In this document: positions 16,283-24,511 of the stretch, piece by piece
How positions within the stretch are numbered: the stretch's first letter is position 1
Layout: every line of letters starts with the position of its first letter
DNA from: G041228335 sp964580905
GTDB taxonomy: Bacteria; Pseudomonadota; Alphaproteobacteria; Puniceispirillales; UBA1172
Length of the DNA: 64,000 nt
Assembly (NCBI GenBank): GCA_964580905.1
Contig: CAZOLR010000001.1
Location: 62,001-126,000 of the forward strand
Reading direction: 5' to 3'
The notes under the pieces: model-generated
What the model saw: the letters and a program-made list of their open reading frames with translations, nothing else
Database searches by the model: none
What the model was told of the DNA's origin: nothing
Made by a program: the position numbers and the translations under genes

Positions 16283-17254
16283 ATGAACTTGACGGCGTAT
16301 CTTCAGGCAAAAGAGCGGGCTGGAGAGGCTGAGGCTGATCAGGTTTCCGTTATTCTTGGTCTTGCCGAAGCTGCCATAAAGATCACCCATCTTGTGCATC
16401 GCAACGGTATCGCGGCTGATCTCGGCTCAGATATTGGCGGCACCAACAGCGATGGCGACAGCCAGAAAGCACTTGATGTCCGGGCGGAAGAGATCATCGG
16501 CGCAAGTCTCTTAGGGCGCGGTGCGGTCTATCTTCTTTCCGAAGAACAGGACGATCCGGTCCCGCTCAATGACGAGGGAAGTCTGCTTGTTGCCGTGGAT
16601 CCGCTGGATGGCTCATCGAATATCAGCGTCAATGTGACCATCGGCACGATTTTCTCGCTCTTGCCCGCGGGTGAGAGGCCGGCAGAAAACACCCTTCAGC
16701 CCGGACGCAATCAGCTCGGGGCAGGGTTCTTTACCTACGGGCCGCAGACAACGCTTATTTTTGCCCTGGCGGGGAGCGAAGATATCGCATGCTTTGTTCT
16801 TGACCCCGATCAGGGGGAGTTTGTTGAAATGCAGGGTGAGGTCAGGATACCTGCAGCAACCAAGGAATTTGCCATCAATTCCGCCTACGCCAATCACTGG
16901 TATCCTCCGGTTCAGCGTTGGATGGGTGATGTCCTTCAAGGAGAAAGCGGTCCCTTGGGTAAATCCTACCGGATGCGCTGGGTTGGCTCGCTTGTCGCGG
17001 ATGCCTGGCGGATCTTCCGCCGCGGCGGCATTTTTCTCTACCCGGGGGACAGCCGTCCGGGCAATGAGACCGGTCGCCTTCGTCTGGTTTACGAAGCCAA
17101 CCCAATGGCGTTTCTGGCGGAAAAAGCAGGTGGCGGCGCCAGTCATGGCAAGGGATCTGTTCTCGATCTTGTGCCCGATCATCTGCATCAGCGCGTCCCT
17201 CTGATCTTCGGTGCGAAAGAAGAGGTGGACCGTCTGGAAAAGGAGCATCAATAG
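16283..17254 (+). CDS. fbp: Fructose-1,6-bisphosphatase, class I
   Basis: Hydrolyses fructose 1,6-bisphosphate to fructose 6-phosphate, the committed gluconeogenic step. The metal and phosphate signature DPLDGSSN is at residues 106-113, followed by ISVNVTIGTIFS where many relatives have IDVN. The 323-residue length is normal. ATG 16283 is preceded by TTGGAGG, which serves as ribosome binding site; the in-frame TTG within that site is rejected as a start. It heads the sugar-phosphate block that continues with tkt, gap and rpe after a 131-base gap. Confidence 0.93.
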   Translation: MNLTAYLQAKERAGEAEADQVSVILGLAEAAIKITHLVHRNGIAADLGSDIGGTNSDGDSQKALDVRAEEIIGASLLGRGAVYLLSEEQDDPVPLNDEGSLLVAVDPLDGSSNISVNVTIGTIFSLLPAGERPAENTLQPGRNQLGAGFFTYGPQTTLIFALAGSEDIACFVLDPDQGEFVEMQGEVRIPAATKEFAINSAYANHWYPPVQRWMGDVLQGESGPLGKSYRMRWVGSLVADAWRIFRRGGIFLYPGDSRPGNETGRLRLVYEANPMAFLAEKAGGGASHGKGSVLDLVPDHLHQRVPLIFGAKEEVDRLEKEHQ

Positions 17255-17385
17255 CTCGTTTATTCGGCGATGCCTGGTTGAAGAGATGTGCAACACTTGC
17301 TAATAAAGGCTTCGAGCCACGGAATGGAAAGCCATCTGAACGGTCAGGATGATACAAACCCCGTGGGCAGAGAAAAGAGGATCAA

Positions 17386-19380
17386 ATGTCCAGCGTCAAT
17401 GCTTCCGCGTCCTTAGGGCGCAAAATGGCGGATGCCATTCGTTTTCTGTCCATGGATGCGGTCCAGGCGGCCAATTCCGGTCACCCCGGGATGCCCATGG
17501 GGATGGCTGATGTTGCGACGGTGCTTTTTTCAGAGTTCATCAAGATCAATCCGGCTGACCCGTCCTGGCCTGATCGTGACCGGTTTGTCCTTTCGGCAGG
17601 CCATGGATCGATGCTGCATTATGCGGTGAACCATCTGATGGGTTACGCCGATATGACGATGGAACAGATCCGTAATTTCCGCCAGTTGGGGGCGATCACC
17701 GCGGGGCATCCGGAATATGGCATGGCAAGCGGGATAGAAACCACAACCGGGCCTCTCGGTCAGGGGCTTGCAACATCGGTCGGAATGGCTCTGGCTGAGC
17801 GGATTATGGCGTCACGCTTTGGTGAAAAACTGGTCAACCACCGCACCTGGGTGATTGCGGGCGACGGCTGTCTTCAGGAAGGCATCAGCCATGAGGCGAT
17901 TGACCTTGCCGGTCACCTGAAACTCGGACGGCTCACGGTTTTCTGGGATGATAATTCTATTTCCATTGACGGCGGCACCGACCTTTCGACATCCACCAAT
18001 CAGATGGCCCGTTTCCGCGCCGCGGGCTGGCATGTTCAGTCCATTGATGGCCATGACCACGATGCCATTCGTGAAGCCGTGCATGCTGCCATGTCCAGCC
18101 GCAAGCCTTCCCTTATCGCCTGCAAGACGACCATAGGTTTTGGCGCGCCGACGCTCGCCGGAACAGCCAAGACACATGGTGCGCCTCTTGGCGACGAAGA
18201 AATCGCGTCCACACGCAAGGCGCTGGGCTGGTCCAGCCCGCCTTTTGAAATTCCCGCTGAAGTGGCCTCGGCATGGTCTGAGGCCTCTGCACGATCGTTA
18301 AGTGAATATGACAGCTGGAACGAACGGCTGGAAAACTCACCCAAACGCAAACGCTTTGATGCGGCGATCTCCGGTGCGTTGCCGCCTAAATTCACCCGTA
18401 TGATGAAAGCCTGGCGCCAGCAGCTCAAGGAAGAGGCGCCTAAACTGGCGACGCGGCAGTCCAGCCAGAAAACACTTGAAGTGGTGAACGCCGCCACCGA
18501 TATGACCATCGGCGGCTCCGCTGATCTGACAGGCTCCAACCTCACAAAAACAGCTGATACCGCCCCTGTTCTCCCCGGCAGGTTCAAAGGGCGCTATATC
18601 TATTACGGTATTCGTGAACACGGGATGGCCGCGGCCATGAACGGGATTGCCCTTCACGGGGGGCTTGTTCCTTATGGTGGCACATTCCTTGTTTTCTCGG
18701 ATTATGCCCGTGGTGCGATGCGGCTTTCTGCCCTCATGAAACAGCGCGTTGTCTACGTAATGACCCATGATTCCATCGGTCTCGGTGAAGATGGGCCGAC
18801 CCATCAGCCGGTTGAACATCTTGCCATGCTTCGTGCCACACCTGATCTTCACGTGTTCCGTCCCGGGGATGCGGTGGAAGTTGCCGAAGCCTGGGAAGCG
18901 GCGCTCAATCTTCAGGACGCACCGTCTGTTCTGGCGCTTTCACGTCAGGGCACGCCCACGTTGCGTCAGGAAAAATCAAGCGATAACAATGTGATGCTTG
19001 GCGGTTATGTGCTGGCTGAAGCAGAGGGCGGCCGTGATGTCACGCTGATCGCCACCGGCACGGAACTCGCCCTTGCGATGGAGGCAAGAGACCTTCTGAA
19101 ACAGGATCACGATATCAACGCGGCGGTGGTGTCACTTCCCTGCTGGGAGCTTTTTGACAAGCAGGATGCAGGCTATCGCAATGCAGTTCTTGGCACAGCC
19201 CCGCGGGTTGCCGTGGAAGCCGCGTCAGGTTTCGGGTGGGAGAAATATATCGGGACAGAAGGCGGTTTCGTCGGTATGAACAGTTTTGGTGAATCCGCAC
19301 CTGGTCCGAAACTCTATGATCATTTCAACATCACCGCAGCAGCAGTCGCTGAAAAAGCGGTGGCAATCATCAAGTCCTAA
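17386..19380 (+). CDS. tkt: Transketolase
   Basis: A 664-residue thiamine-diphosphate enzyme that exchanges two-carbon units between sugar phosphates in the non-oxidative pentose phosphate pathway. N-terminal features include ANSGHPGMPMG, SAGHGSMLHY and the cofactor motif GDGCLQEGISHEA with the downstream WDDNSISIDG. The central part has YYGIREHGMAAAMNGIALHGG, and TGTELALAMEA lies in the C-terminal domain. Length is typical. AGAGGATCAA precedes the ATG. gap follows after 12 bases. Confidence 0.95.
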   Translation: MSSVNASASLGRKMADAIRFLSMDAVQAANSGHPGMPMGMADVATVLFSEFIKINPADPSWPDRDRFVLSAGHGSMLHYAVNHLMGYADMTMEQIRNFRQLGAITAGHPEYGMASGIETTTGPLGQGLATSVGMALAERIMASRFGEKLVNHRTWVIAGDGCLQEGISHEAIDLAGHLKLGRLTVFWDDNSISIDGGTDLSTSTNQMARFRAAGWHVQSIDGHDHDAIREAVHAAMSSRKPSLIACKTTIGFGAPTLAGTAKTHGAPLGDEEIASTRKALGWSSPPFEIPAEVASAWSEASARSLSEYDSWNERLENSPKRKRFDAAISGALPPKFTRMMKAWRQQLKEEAPKLATRQSSQKTLEVVNAATDMTIGGSADLTGSNLTKTADTAPVLPGRFKGRYIYYGIREHGMAAAMNGIALHGGLVPYGGTFLVFSDYARGAMRLSALMKQRVVYVMTHDSIGLGEDGPTHQPVEHLAMLRATPDLHVFRPGDAVEVAEAWEAALNLQDAPSVLALSRQGTPTLRQEKSSDNNVMLGGYVLAEAEGGRDVTLIATGTELALAMEARDLLKQDHDINAAVVSLPCWELFDKQDAGYRNAVLGTAPRVAVEAASGFGWEKYIGTEGGFVGMNSFGESAPGPKLYDHFNITAAAVAEKAVAIIKS

Positions 19381-19392
19381 AGGGGAAGTCGC

Positions 19393-20400
19393 ATGGCAGT
19401 AAAAGTCGCAATTAACGGATTTGGCCGGATCGGCCGGAACATACTTCGCGGGATCATCGAATCCGGGCGCACTGATATAGAGGTGGTGGCTATCAACGAC
19501 CTTGGCCCCGTTGAAACAAACGCGCATCTCCTGCAGTATGACAGCATTCACGGCAAGTTTCCGGCTCATGTTTCCGTGGATGGTGATACGATTGATGTCG
19601 GGCGCGGCCCCATCAGGGTGACAGCAATCCGTGATCCGAAAGATCTGCCCTGGGGTGAAATGGGCGTGGATATTGCCATGGAATGCACCGGCATTTTTGC
19701 TGACCGCGACAAGGCCGCCGCTCACCTTGAAAACGGCTCTGCCCGGGTTCTGGTTTCGGCCCCGGCCACAGGTGCTGACCTGACCGTTGTTTACGGCGTT
19801 AACCATGACAAGCTGACGGCTGAACATAAAGTTGTTTCCAACGCGTCCTGCACCACGAACTGCCTTGCCCCGGTCGCGGCTGTTCTGCATGAGGCTATCG
19901 GTATTGAGCAGGGTTTCATGACCACGATCCACAGTTATACCGGTGATCAGCCTGTTCTGGATACGATGCATAAGGATTTGTACCGTGCCCGTGCCGCGGC
20001 CACCAGCATGATCCCGACGACCACCGGCGCGGCGCGAGCGGTAGGTCTTGTTCTGCCGGAGCTTAACGGCAAGCTTGACGGCGTGGCGATGCGGGTGCCG
20101 ACCCCGAACGTATCCGTGGTTGATCTCAAATTCACCACCAGCCGGGCCACCAGCGTAGATGAAATCAACGGCCTTATTCGTGAGGCTGCGGATGGAAGGC
20201 TCAACGGAGTGCTCGGCTACACGGATGCGCCGCTTGTGTCGATGGATTTCAATCATGATCCGAGGTCATCGATCTTCCACATGGACCAGACCAAAGTGAT
20301 GGAAGGTGGCCTTTGCCGTATCATGACCTGGTACGATAATGAGTGGGGTTTCTCCAACCGCATGGCTGATACGGCTGTCGCAATGGGAGCCCTGATCTAG
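19393..20400 (+). CDS. gap: Glyceraldehyde-3-phosphate dehydrogenase, type I
   Basis: NAD(P)-dependent glyceraldehyde-3-phosphate dehydrogenase of glycolysis and gluconeogenesis, 335 residues. The dinucleotide fold begins with INGFGRIGRNI at residues 7-17; the catalytic cysteine is in NASCTTNCLAP near residue 154, and the conserved WYDNEWGFSNRM closes the C-terminus. AGGGGAAG lies just upstream of the start. It sits between tkt and rpe with very short gaps, so one transcript is likely. Confidence 0.96.
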   Translation: MAVKVAINGFGRIGRNILRGIIESGRTDIEVVAINDLGPVETNAHLLQYDSIHGKFPAHVSVDGDTIDVGRGPIRVTAIRDPKDLPWGEMGVDIAMECTGIFADRDKAAAHLENGSARVLVSAPATGADLTVVYGVNHDKLTAEHKVVSNASCTTNCLAPVAAVLHEAIGIEQGFMTTIHSYTGDQPVLDTMHKDLYRARAAATSMIPTTTGAARAVGLVLPELNGKLDGVAMRVPTPNVSVVDLKFTTSRATSVDEINGLIREAADGRLNGVLGYTDAPLVSMDFNHDPRSSIFHMDQTKVMEGGLCRIMTWYDNEWGFSNRMADTAVAMGALI

Positions 20401-20410
20401 GGAAGTCTTC

Positions 20411-21103
20411 ATGACCTTGCGTCCGATCCGCATAGCTCCGTCCATACTTTCCGCTGATTTCGCCTGTCTCGGTGATGAAATCTCTGCGGTTGATAGCGCC
20501 GGGGCGGACTGGATCCATCTTGATGTGATGGATGGAGATTTTGTCCCGAATATCACCTTCGGCCCACCGGTCATCAAAAGACTGCGCGGGCGCACCGGTA
20601 AATGTTTTGATGCCCATCTGATGATCAGCAATCCCGATGCGTATATTCAGGATTTTGCTGATGCGGGGGCTGAGATCATTACCATTCACGCCGAAGCCTG
20701 CCGTCATCTTGACCGGTCTCTTGCCGCGATCCGTGATCTTGGGGTGAGGGCAGGTGTCGCGCTCAACCCGGCCACTCCGGTTGAGGTTATTGCCCATGTC
20801 ATTGATCGTCTTGATCTTGTTTTGCTGATGACCGTCAATCCGGGTTTTGGCGGCCAGAAATTCATTGATGCCGTGGTGCCGAAAATCAGAACAGTTGCTG
20901 AAATGATTGGCGACAGGCCCGTGGATATTGAAGTTGACGGCGGCGTTACGGTGGAGACCGCGCCGCTTGTTGCCGCTGCGGGCGCTAATGTGCTGGTGGC
21001 CGGTTCTGCCGTGTTTGGCAATAATGATCCTGCGCTCTATGCTGAAAATATCCGCGCGATCCGGCATGCCGCCGAAGAAGCGGCATCGCAACAGGCAAGG
21101 TAG
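20411..21103 (+). CDS. rpe: Ribulose-phosphate 3-epimerase
   Basis: Interconverts ribulose 5-phosphate and xylulose 5-phosphate in the pentose phosphate pathway. The 230-residue TIM barrel shows APSILSADFA, the metal-binding LDVMDGDFVPNITFG, FDAHLMI, LLMTVNPGFGGQKFI and EVDGGV. The N-terminal ATGACC follows GGGAAGTC. It is placed ten bases after gap and five bases before psd, joining carbon metabolism and phospholipid genes into one apparent run. Confidence 0.96.
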   Translation: MTLRPIRIAPSILSADFACLGDEISAVDSAGADWIHLDVMDGDFVPNITFGPPVIKRLRGRTGKCFDAHLMISNPDAYIQDFADAGAEIITIHAEACRHLDRSLAAIRDLGVRAGVALNPATPVEVIAHVIDRLDLVLLMTVNPGFGGQKFIDAVVPKIRTVAEMIGDRPVDIEVDGGVTVETAPLVAAAGANVLVAGSAVFGNNDPALYAENIRAIRHAAEEAASQQAR

Positions 21104-21108
21104 GGCCC

Positions 21109-21816
21109 ATGCATATCTTTCAGACAATCAGGGAAAGTGTTCTGGTGCCGGTCCATCCGGCGGGCTGGCCGTTCATTTCTCTTTTTGCCATTGGTACGGC
21201 CATCCTGTCCGTGCTGTGGGAGCCGTTCTTCTTTCCCGGTCTGGTGCTGACCTTATGGTGCGTCTATTTTTTCCGCAATCCGGTCCGGACAACGCCGGAC
21301 AGGGGCGGGCTTGTCATCGCGCCGGCTGACGGCCGGGTTCTTTCGGTCGAGGATCTTCCTGCGCCGGCAGAAATGGACCTGCCTGAGGCATCCTATACAA
21401 GGGTGGCGATTTTCATGAATGTGTTCGATGTGCACGTGAATCGCATGCCGATGGCGGGTGAGATTATAGATAAATTCTACTTCCCCGGTGCTTTTCTGAA
21501 TGCCAGCCTTGATAAAGCCTCTGAGCAGAATGAACGTCTCGGTCTGGTAATCAGGACAGATCACGGGCCGGTGATAGGCTGTATCCAGATCGCCGGACTT
21601 GTTGCCCGCCGTATCTTATGTGATGTGGCGGAGGGCGATACCCTCAGCACGGGGGAACATTATGGTATCATCCGCTTTGGCAGCCGGGTTGATGTCTGGT
21701 TGCCGAAACCGGTGAAAGTGCTGGCTATTCCCGGGCAGAGGACCATCGCAGGGGAAACTATGATTGCGGATTTCAATCGTGGCGCCAGGGCAAATGAAAC
21801 AGGCACGGCGCGCTGA
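21109..21816 (+). CDS. psd: Phosphatidylserine decarboxylase (short type)
   Basis: Pyruvoyl enzyme that makes phosphatidylethanolamine from phosphatidylserine at the inner membrane. The 235-residue length and two N-terminal hydrophobic segments match the short alphaproteobacterial/archaeal-type enzymes. Self-cleavage is expected between G191 and S192 in IIRFGSRVDVWLP, giving the pyruvoyl group on a small alpha chain. Other family motifs are APADGRV and FMNVFDVHVNR. Its stop overlaps the pssA start as TGATG, so the two steps of phosphatidylethanolamine synthesis are coupled. Confidence 0.94.
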   Translation: MHIFQTIRESVLVPVHPAGWPFISLFAIGTAILSVLWEPFFFPGLVLTLWCVYFFRNPVRTTPDRGGLVIAPADGRVLSVEDLPAPAEMDLPEASYTRVAIFMNVFDVHVNRMPMAGEIIDKFYFPGAFLNASLDKASEQNERLGLVIRTDHGPVIGCIQIAGLVARRILCDVAEGDTLSTGEHYGIIRFGSRVDVWLPKPVKVLAIPGQRTIAGETMIADFNRGARANETGTAR

Positions 21817-22598
21817 TGGCTGAAAAGAACAAAACCGGCACCAAGGGACGCCGTGGCCGCCTTATCGCCAATGTCAGTCTTGCCTGGATGTTGCCTAACC
21901 TTCTGACGATTTCAGCTCTTCTTTGCGGTATGAGTGCGTTGCGTTTTGCGCTGCATGAGCGATGGGAGGCCGCCATAATCATGGTGGCGGCGGCAGGTAT
22001 TCTCGATGCCCTGGATGGGCGCATGGCCCGGATGCTCAAATCCTCGAGCAATTTCGGCGCCCAGCTGGACAGCCTTTCCGATATGGTTGTATTCGGCGTG
22101 GTGCCGTCGCTTCTGCTCTATTTCTGGGCGCTCGAAGAAGGGGGGCGGGTAGCCTGGGCCGCCTGTATGTTCTATACCGCCTGTTGTGCCTTGCGGCTGG
22201 CCCGGTTCAATTCGGAACTGCATGACACACCGGCATGGGCGAGCAATTATTTCACCGGCATTCCTTCTCCGGCGGCGGCATTTCTGGCTCTGGCCCCGGT
22301 GGTGGCGAGTTTCCGGTTTGACTGGCCCGCCGCGCTGGAATGGCAACATCTGGCTCTCTGGCTTGCGCTGGTGGGGGCAGGGGCGATTTCCACCATCCCG
22401 ACTTTTGCCGGTAAAGGGATGCATCTTCCGCGCACATCAGCGCTTCCGGCCATGGCGCTTTTCGCCCTTATTCTTGCCGGTCTTGTCGCGCGGCCATGGG
22501 ATGTCTGGGTCGGGCTTACGATTGTCTATCTGGCCATGATCCCCGTCTCGGTGGTCAAATTCCACCGGCTGAAAGCGAGGCACGGCCCGTCTTCCTGA
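21816..22598 (+). CDS. pssA: CDP-diacylglycerol-serine O-phosphatidyltransferase
   Basis: Membrane enzyme making phosphatidylserine from CDP-diacylglycerol and serine, the substrate for the overlapping upstream psd gene. The CDP-alcohol phosphotransferase signature is complete at residues 64-89: DALDGRMAR, then G81, D85 and D89 in GAQLDSLSD. It has about six to seven hydrophobic segments over 260 residues, as usual for the type II enzyme. The N-terminus is basic (KNKTGTKGRRGR). A hairpin spans its stop codon. Confidence 0.95.
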   Translation: MAEKNKTGTKGRRGRLIANVSLAWMLPNLLTISALLCGMSALRFALHERWEAAIIMVAAAGILDALDGRMARMLKSSSNFGAQLDSLSDMVVFGVVPSLLLYFWALEEGGRVAWAACMFYTACCALRLARFNSELHDTPAWASNYFTGIPSPAAAFLALAPVVASFRFDWPAALEWQHLALWLALVGAGAISTIPTFAGKGMHLPRTSALPAMALFALILAGLVARPWDVWVGLTIVYLAMIPVSVVKFHRLKARHGPSS

Positions 22599-22618
22599 TC
22601 TGATCGGTGCTGATCAGG
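22594..22618. terminator. Hairpin between convergent pssA and DM13 genes
   Basis: A 7-bp inverted repeat (CCTGATC and GATCAGG) with an 11-base loop overlaps the pssA stop codon and lies 15 bases from the stop of the opposing DM13 gene. There is no T run on either side, so a role in termination is possible but not shown. Confidence 0.3.
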
Positions 22619-22632
22619 TGGTGTCAGCAGGC

Positions 22633-23169
22633 CTATCCCTTTTGGGTCAGCCTTCCGGCGGTGATGAACTGGCTGAAACGTTCGCACCATATCACCACCG
22701 CTGTGTATGCGGATAAATCTATATCCCCGGGGATTTCATAGGAAAAATTCTTGAACCCCTTGATACGGGCAATCTCAAGCGACTGGGATTTGATGGCGAA
22801 AAAACCTTTTTCATCCTCGACATAGGAAGGCGCAAGATACAGCCGGTAATCCGGACCCGGGGAAACTTCGCCTTCGAGCGTCACGCGATCAGAGGTGAGA
22901 TAGAGTGTCCCTTCCCCCCAGTGAAGCGCATCTGATCCGGGAAGGTCACGCCGGAATTTGGCCTCACGTTCAGCTGTTTCGGCGGCGACCTGCACCACCG
23001 CAATATCTGCCGGGGCATCGGCAATGATGATAGGCAGAAGGTAGATACCAAGCCCGAAGCCGATCACCAGCCCGGCAAAGAATTTCAGGGTGAGAGCAAG
23101 GAAAAACCTCTTGCGCCAGTATTCGATAAAAAGGTGGAACCTGTTTTTTTGGGGGGATGTGGTCTTCAT
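22633..23169 (-). CDS. Membrane-anchored DM13-domain protein
   Basis: A protein of about 178 residues with one N-terminal membrane segment (FFAGLVIGFGLGIYLLPIII) and a DM13 domain in the rest. The nearly invariant DM13 cysteine is present in AVVIWCERFSQF, and GPDYRLYLAPSYV matches the family's GPD-L pattern. DM13 domains are thought to take part in electron transfer or redox chemistry outside the membrane; that function is inferred from the family. An upstream in-frame methionine at 23256 would add 29 residues rich in Q, K and P; neither start has a good ribosome binding site, so the N-terminus is uncertain. Confidence 0.7.
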   Translation of the reverse strand: MKTTSPQKNRFHLFIEYWRKRFFLALTLKFFAGLVIGFGLGIYLLPIIIADAPADIAVVQVAAETAEREAKFRRDLPGSDALHWGEGTLYLTSDRVTLEGEVSPGPDYRLYLAPSYVEDEKGFFAIKSQSLEIARIKGFKNFSYEIPGDIDLSAYTAVVIWCERFSQFITAGRLTQKG

Positions 23170-23283
23170 CTTGATCTGAGCCGGGTGCCGACAGGTCGGT
23201 ATGCAACCTGCCCCCGGCTTCCTCTGTTGAAATTTCTGCGGCTGAGCTTTCTTCATTCATACATGAAAAAAGTTAATAAAATA

Positions 23284-23595
23284 TTAACTGAAGAAAAATT
23301 CCATGCCCCAGAGCAACAGCATTCCGGTGAGGATTGTAAGCGGAACGTTGCGGCTTAAAAACGCAACAACCGCAGCGCCGATGAAGGCTGGTATCCGCGG
23401 GTTGTCCATGATGGTGATGATGCCGTCGACGGTCAGAACTTCGGGGGCGATGATCGCGGCCATGACCGCAGGTCCGATATACCCGAGCAGACGTTTCATG
23501 CTTGCGGGAATCTGCCGGTCCCCGAACAGCCCTATCATCGAATATCTCGCAGCAAAGGTCATCAATCCTGCCATGATAATGACAATCCAGATCAT
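23284..23595 (-). CDS. azlD: AzlD-type branched-chain amino acid transport subunit
   Basis: A 103-residue membrane protein with about four hydrophobic segments, matching the small subunit AzlD of the AzlCD branched-chain amino acid exporter. FAARYSMIGLFGDRQIP and YIGPAVMAAIIAPEVL are typical family segments. Its ATG overlaps the stop of azlC by four bases, indicating coupled translation of the two subunits. Confidence 0.87.
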   Translation of the reverse strand: MIWIVIIMAGLMTFAARYSMIGLFGDRQIPASMKRLLGYIGPAVMAAIIAPEVLTVDGIITIMDNPRIPAFIGAAVVAFLSRNVPLTILTGMLLLWGMEFFFS

Positions 23596-24308
23596 CCGCG
23601 GCCATCCTTTTTCCTGAGGATGTCTTCGGTTAATGCCCCGGCGATCATGCCGGCGAGGGCGGCTATGATGACGCTGGTGTTCCAGGGCAGGTTCTGCGTT
23701 AACAGCGAAAGACTTCCTGCCGTGATCAGGGCAACAACAGAAGGTTTATGCCGGATCATCGGCGCAAGCAGTGCCATGAAAGTCAGCGGAATGGCAAAAC
23801 CAAGCCCGAGAGATGGCGGCAGGGCAGCCCCGATCAGTATCCCGGTCCCGGTTGCCACCTGCCAGCAGGTCCATAACGTCAGGCCTGTCCCCAGCAGGTG
23901 ATAATGCTGATAAGGGCCGTGGGGTCGGGTTTCCAGCCGGTTGAGCGAGATGAAAAAGGCTTCATCGGTCAGGAGATAAGACAGAAGTATCCGCCAGCCC
24001 CTGTTCAGATGGCCAAGGTACTGCACCATTGACGCAGAATAGAGCGCATGCCGGAGATTAACGATGCCGACTGTTCCGGCAATGATGATCCCGCTGGTTC
24101 CGGCGCTGACCATCTGGGCAAAGATGACCTGACTTGCGCCGCCGAAAACAATCGAGGACATGAAAAACACTGCCAGCGGGTCCATCCCTGCTTCCAGTCC
24201 CAGAACACCAAACACCATCCCGAAAGGAAAGATGCCGATCAGCAGAGGCGCTTCTTCCCTGATGCCTGTCAGGAATTCTTCGGAACGGCTTGGCGTTGGT
24301 GCGGTCAT
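23592..24308 (-). CDS. azlC: AzlC-type branched-chain amino acid exporter subunit
   Basis: A 238-residue membrane protein of the AzlC family, the large subunit of a branched-chain amino acid exporter. GIREEAPLLIGIFPFGMVFG, FGGASQVIFAQM, and LRHALYSASM are family-typical. The frame is open up to 24470, but I place the start at ATG 24308: the extra N-terminal 54 residues are serine- and proline-rich and unlike the family, and ACAGG lies upstream of 24308. The 203 bases between this start and pgk hold nothing else I recognise. Confidence 0.87.
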   Translation of the reverse strand: MTAPTPSRSEEFLTGIREEAPLLIGIFPFGMVFGVLGLEAGMDPLAVFFMSSIVFGGASQVIFAQMVSAGTSGIIIAGTVGIVNLRHALYSASMVQYLGHLNRGWRILLSYLLTDEAFFISLNRLETRPHGPYQHYHLLGTGLTLWTCWQVATGTGILIGAALPPSLGLGFAIPLTFMALLAPMIRHKPSVVALITAGSLSLLTQNLPWNTSVIIAALAGMIAGALTEDILRKKDGRG

Positions 24309-24511
24309 AAAAAACCTGTACAGGGGAAGATGGTGAATAGGTACCTCTAGCAAAACATGAGGAAAGCTTGAAGATGAAATCGCTGGCCCGGTGAAAATAC
24401 TGTCTGCTGAAAATACTGCCCCGCATGGCCTGGAAAGGTTGGGTGGCGGTTGCCTCGATAAGGTCATCATGGTAGATCGGAATTCTCCTTATTCCATTAT
24501 GAGCACAGCCA

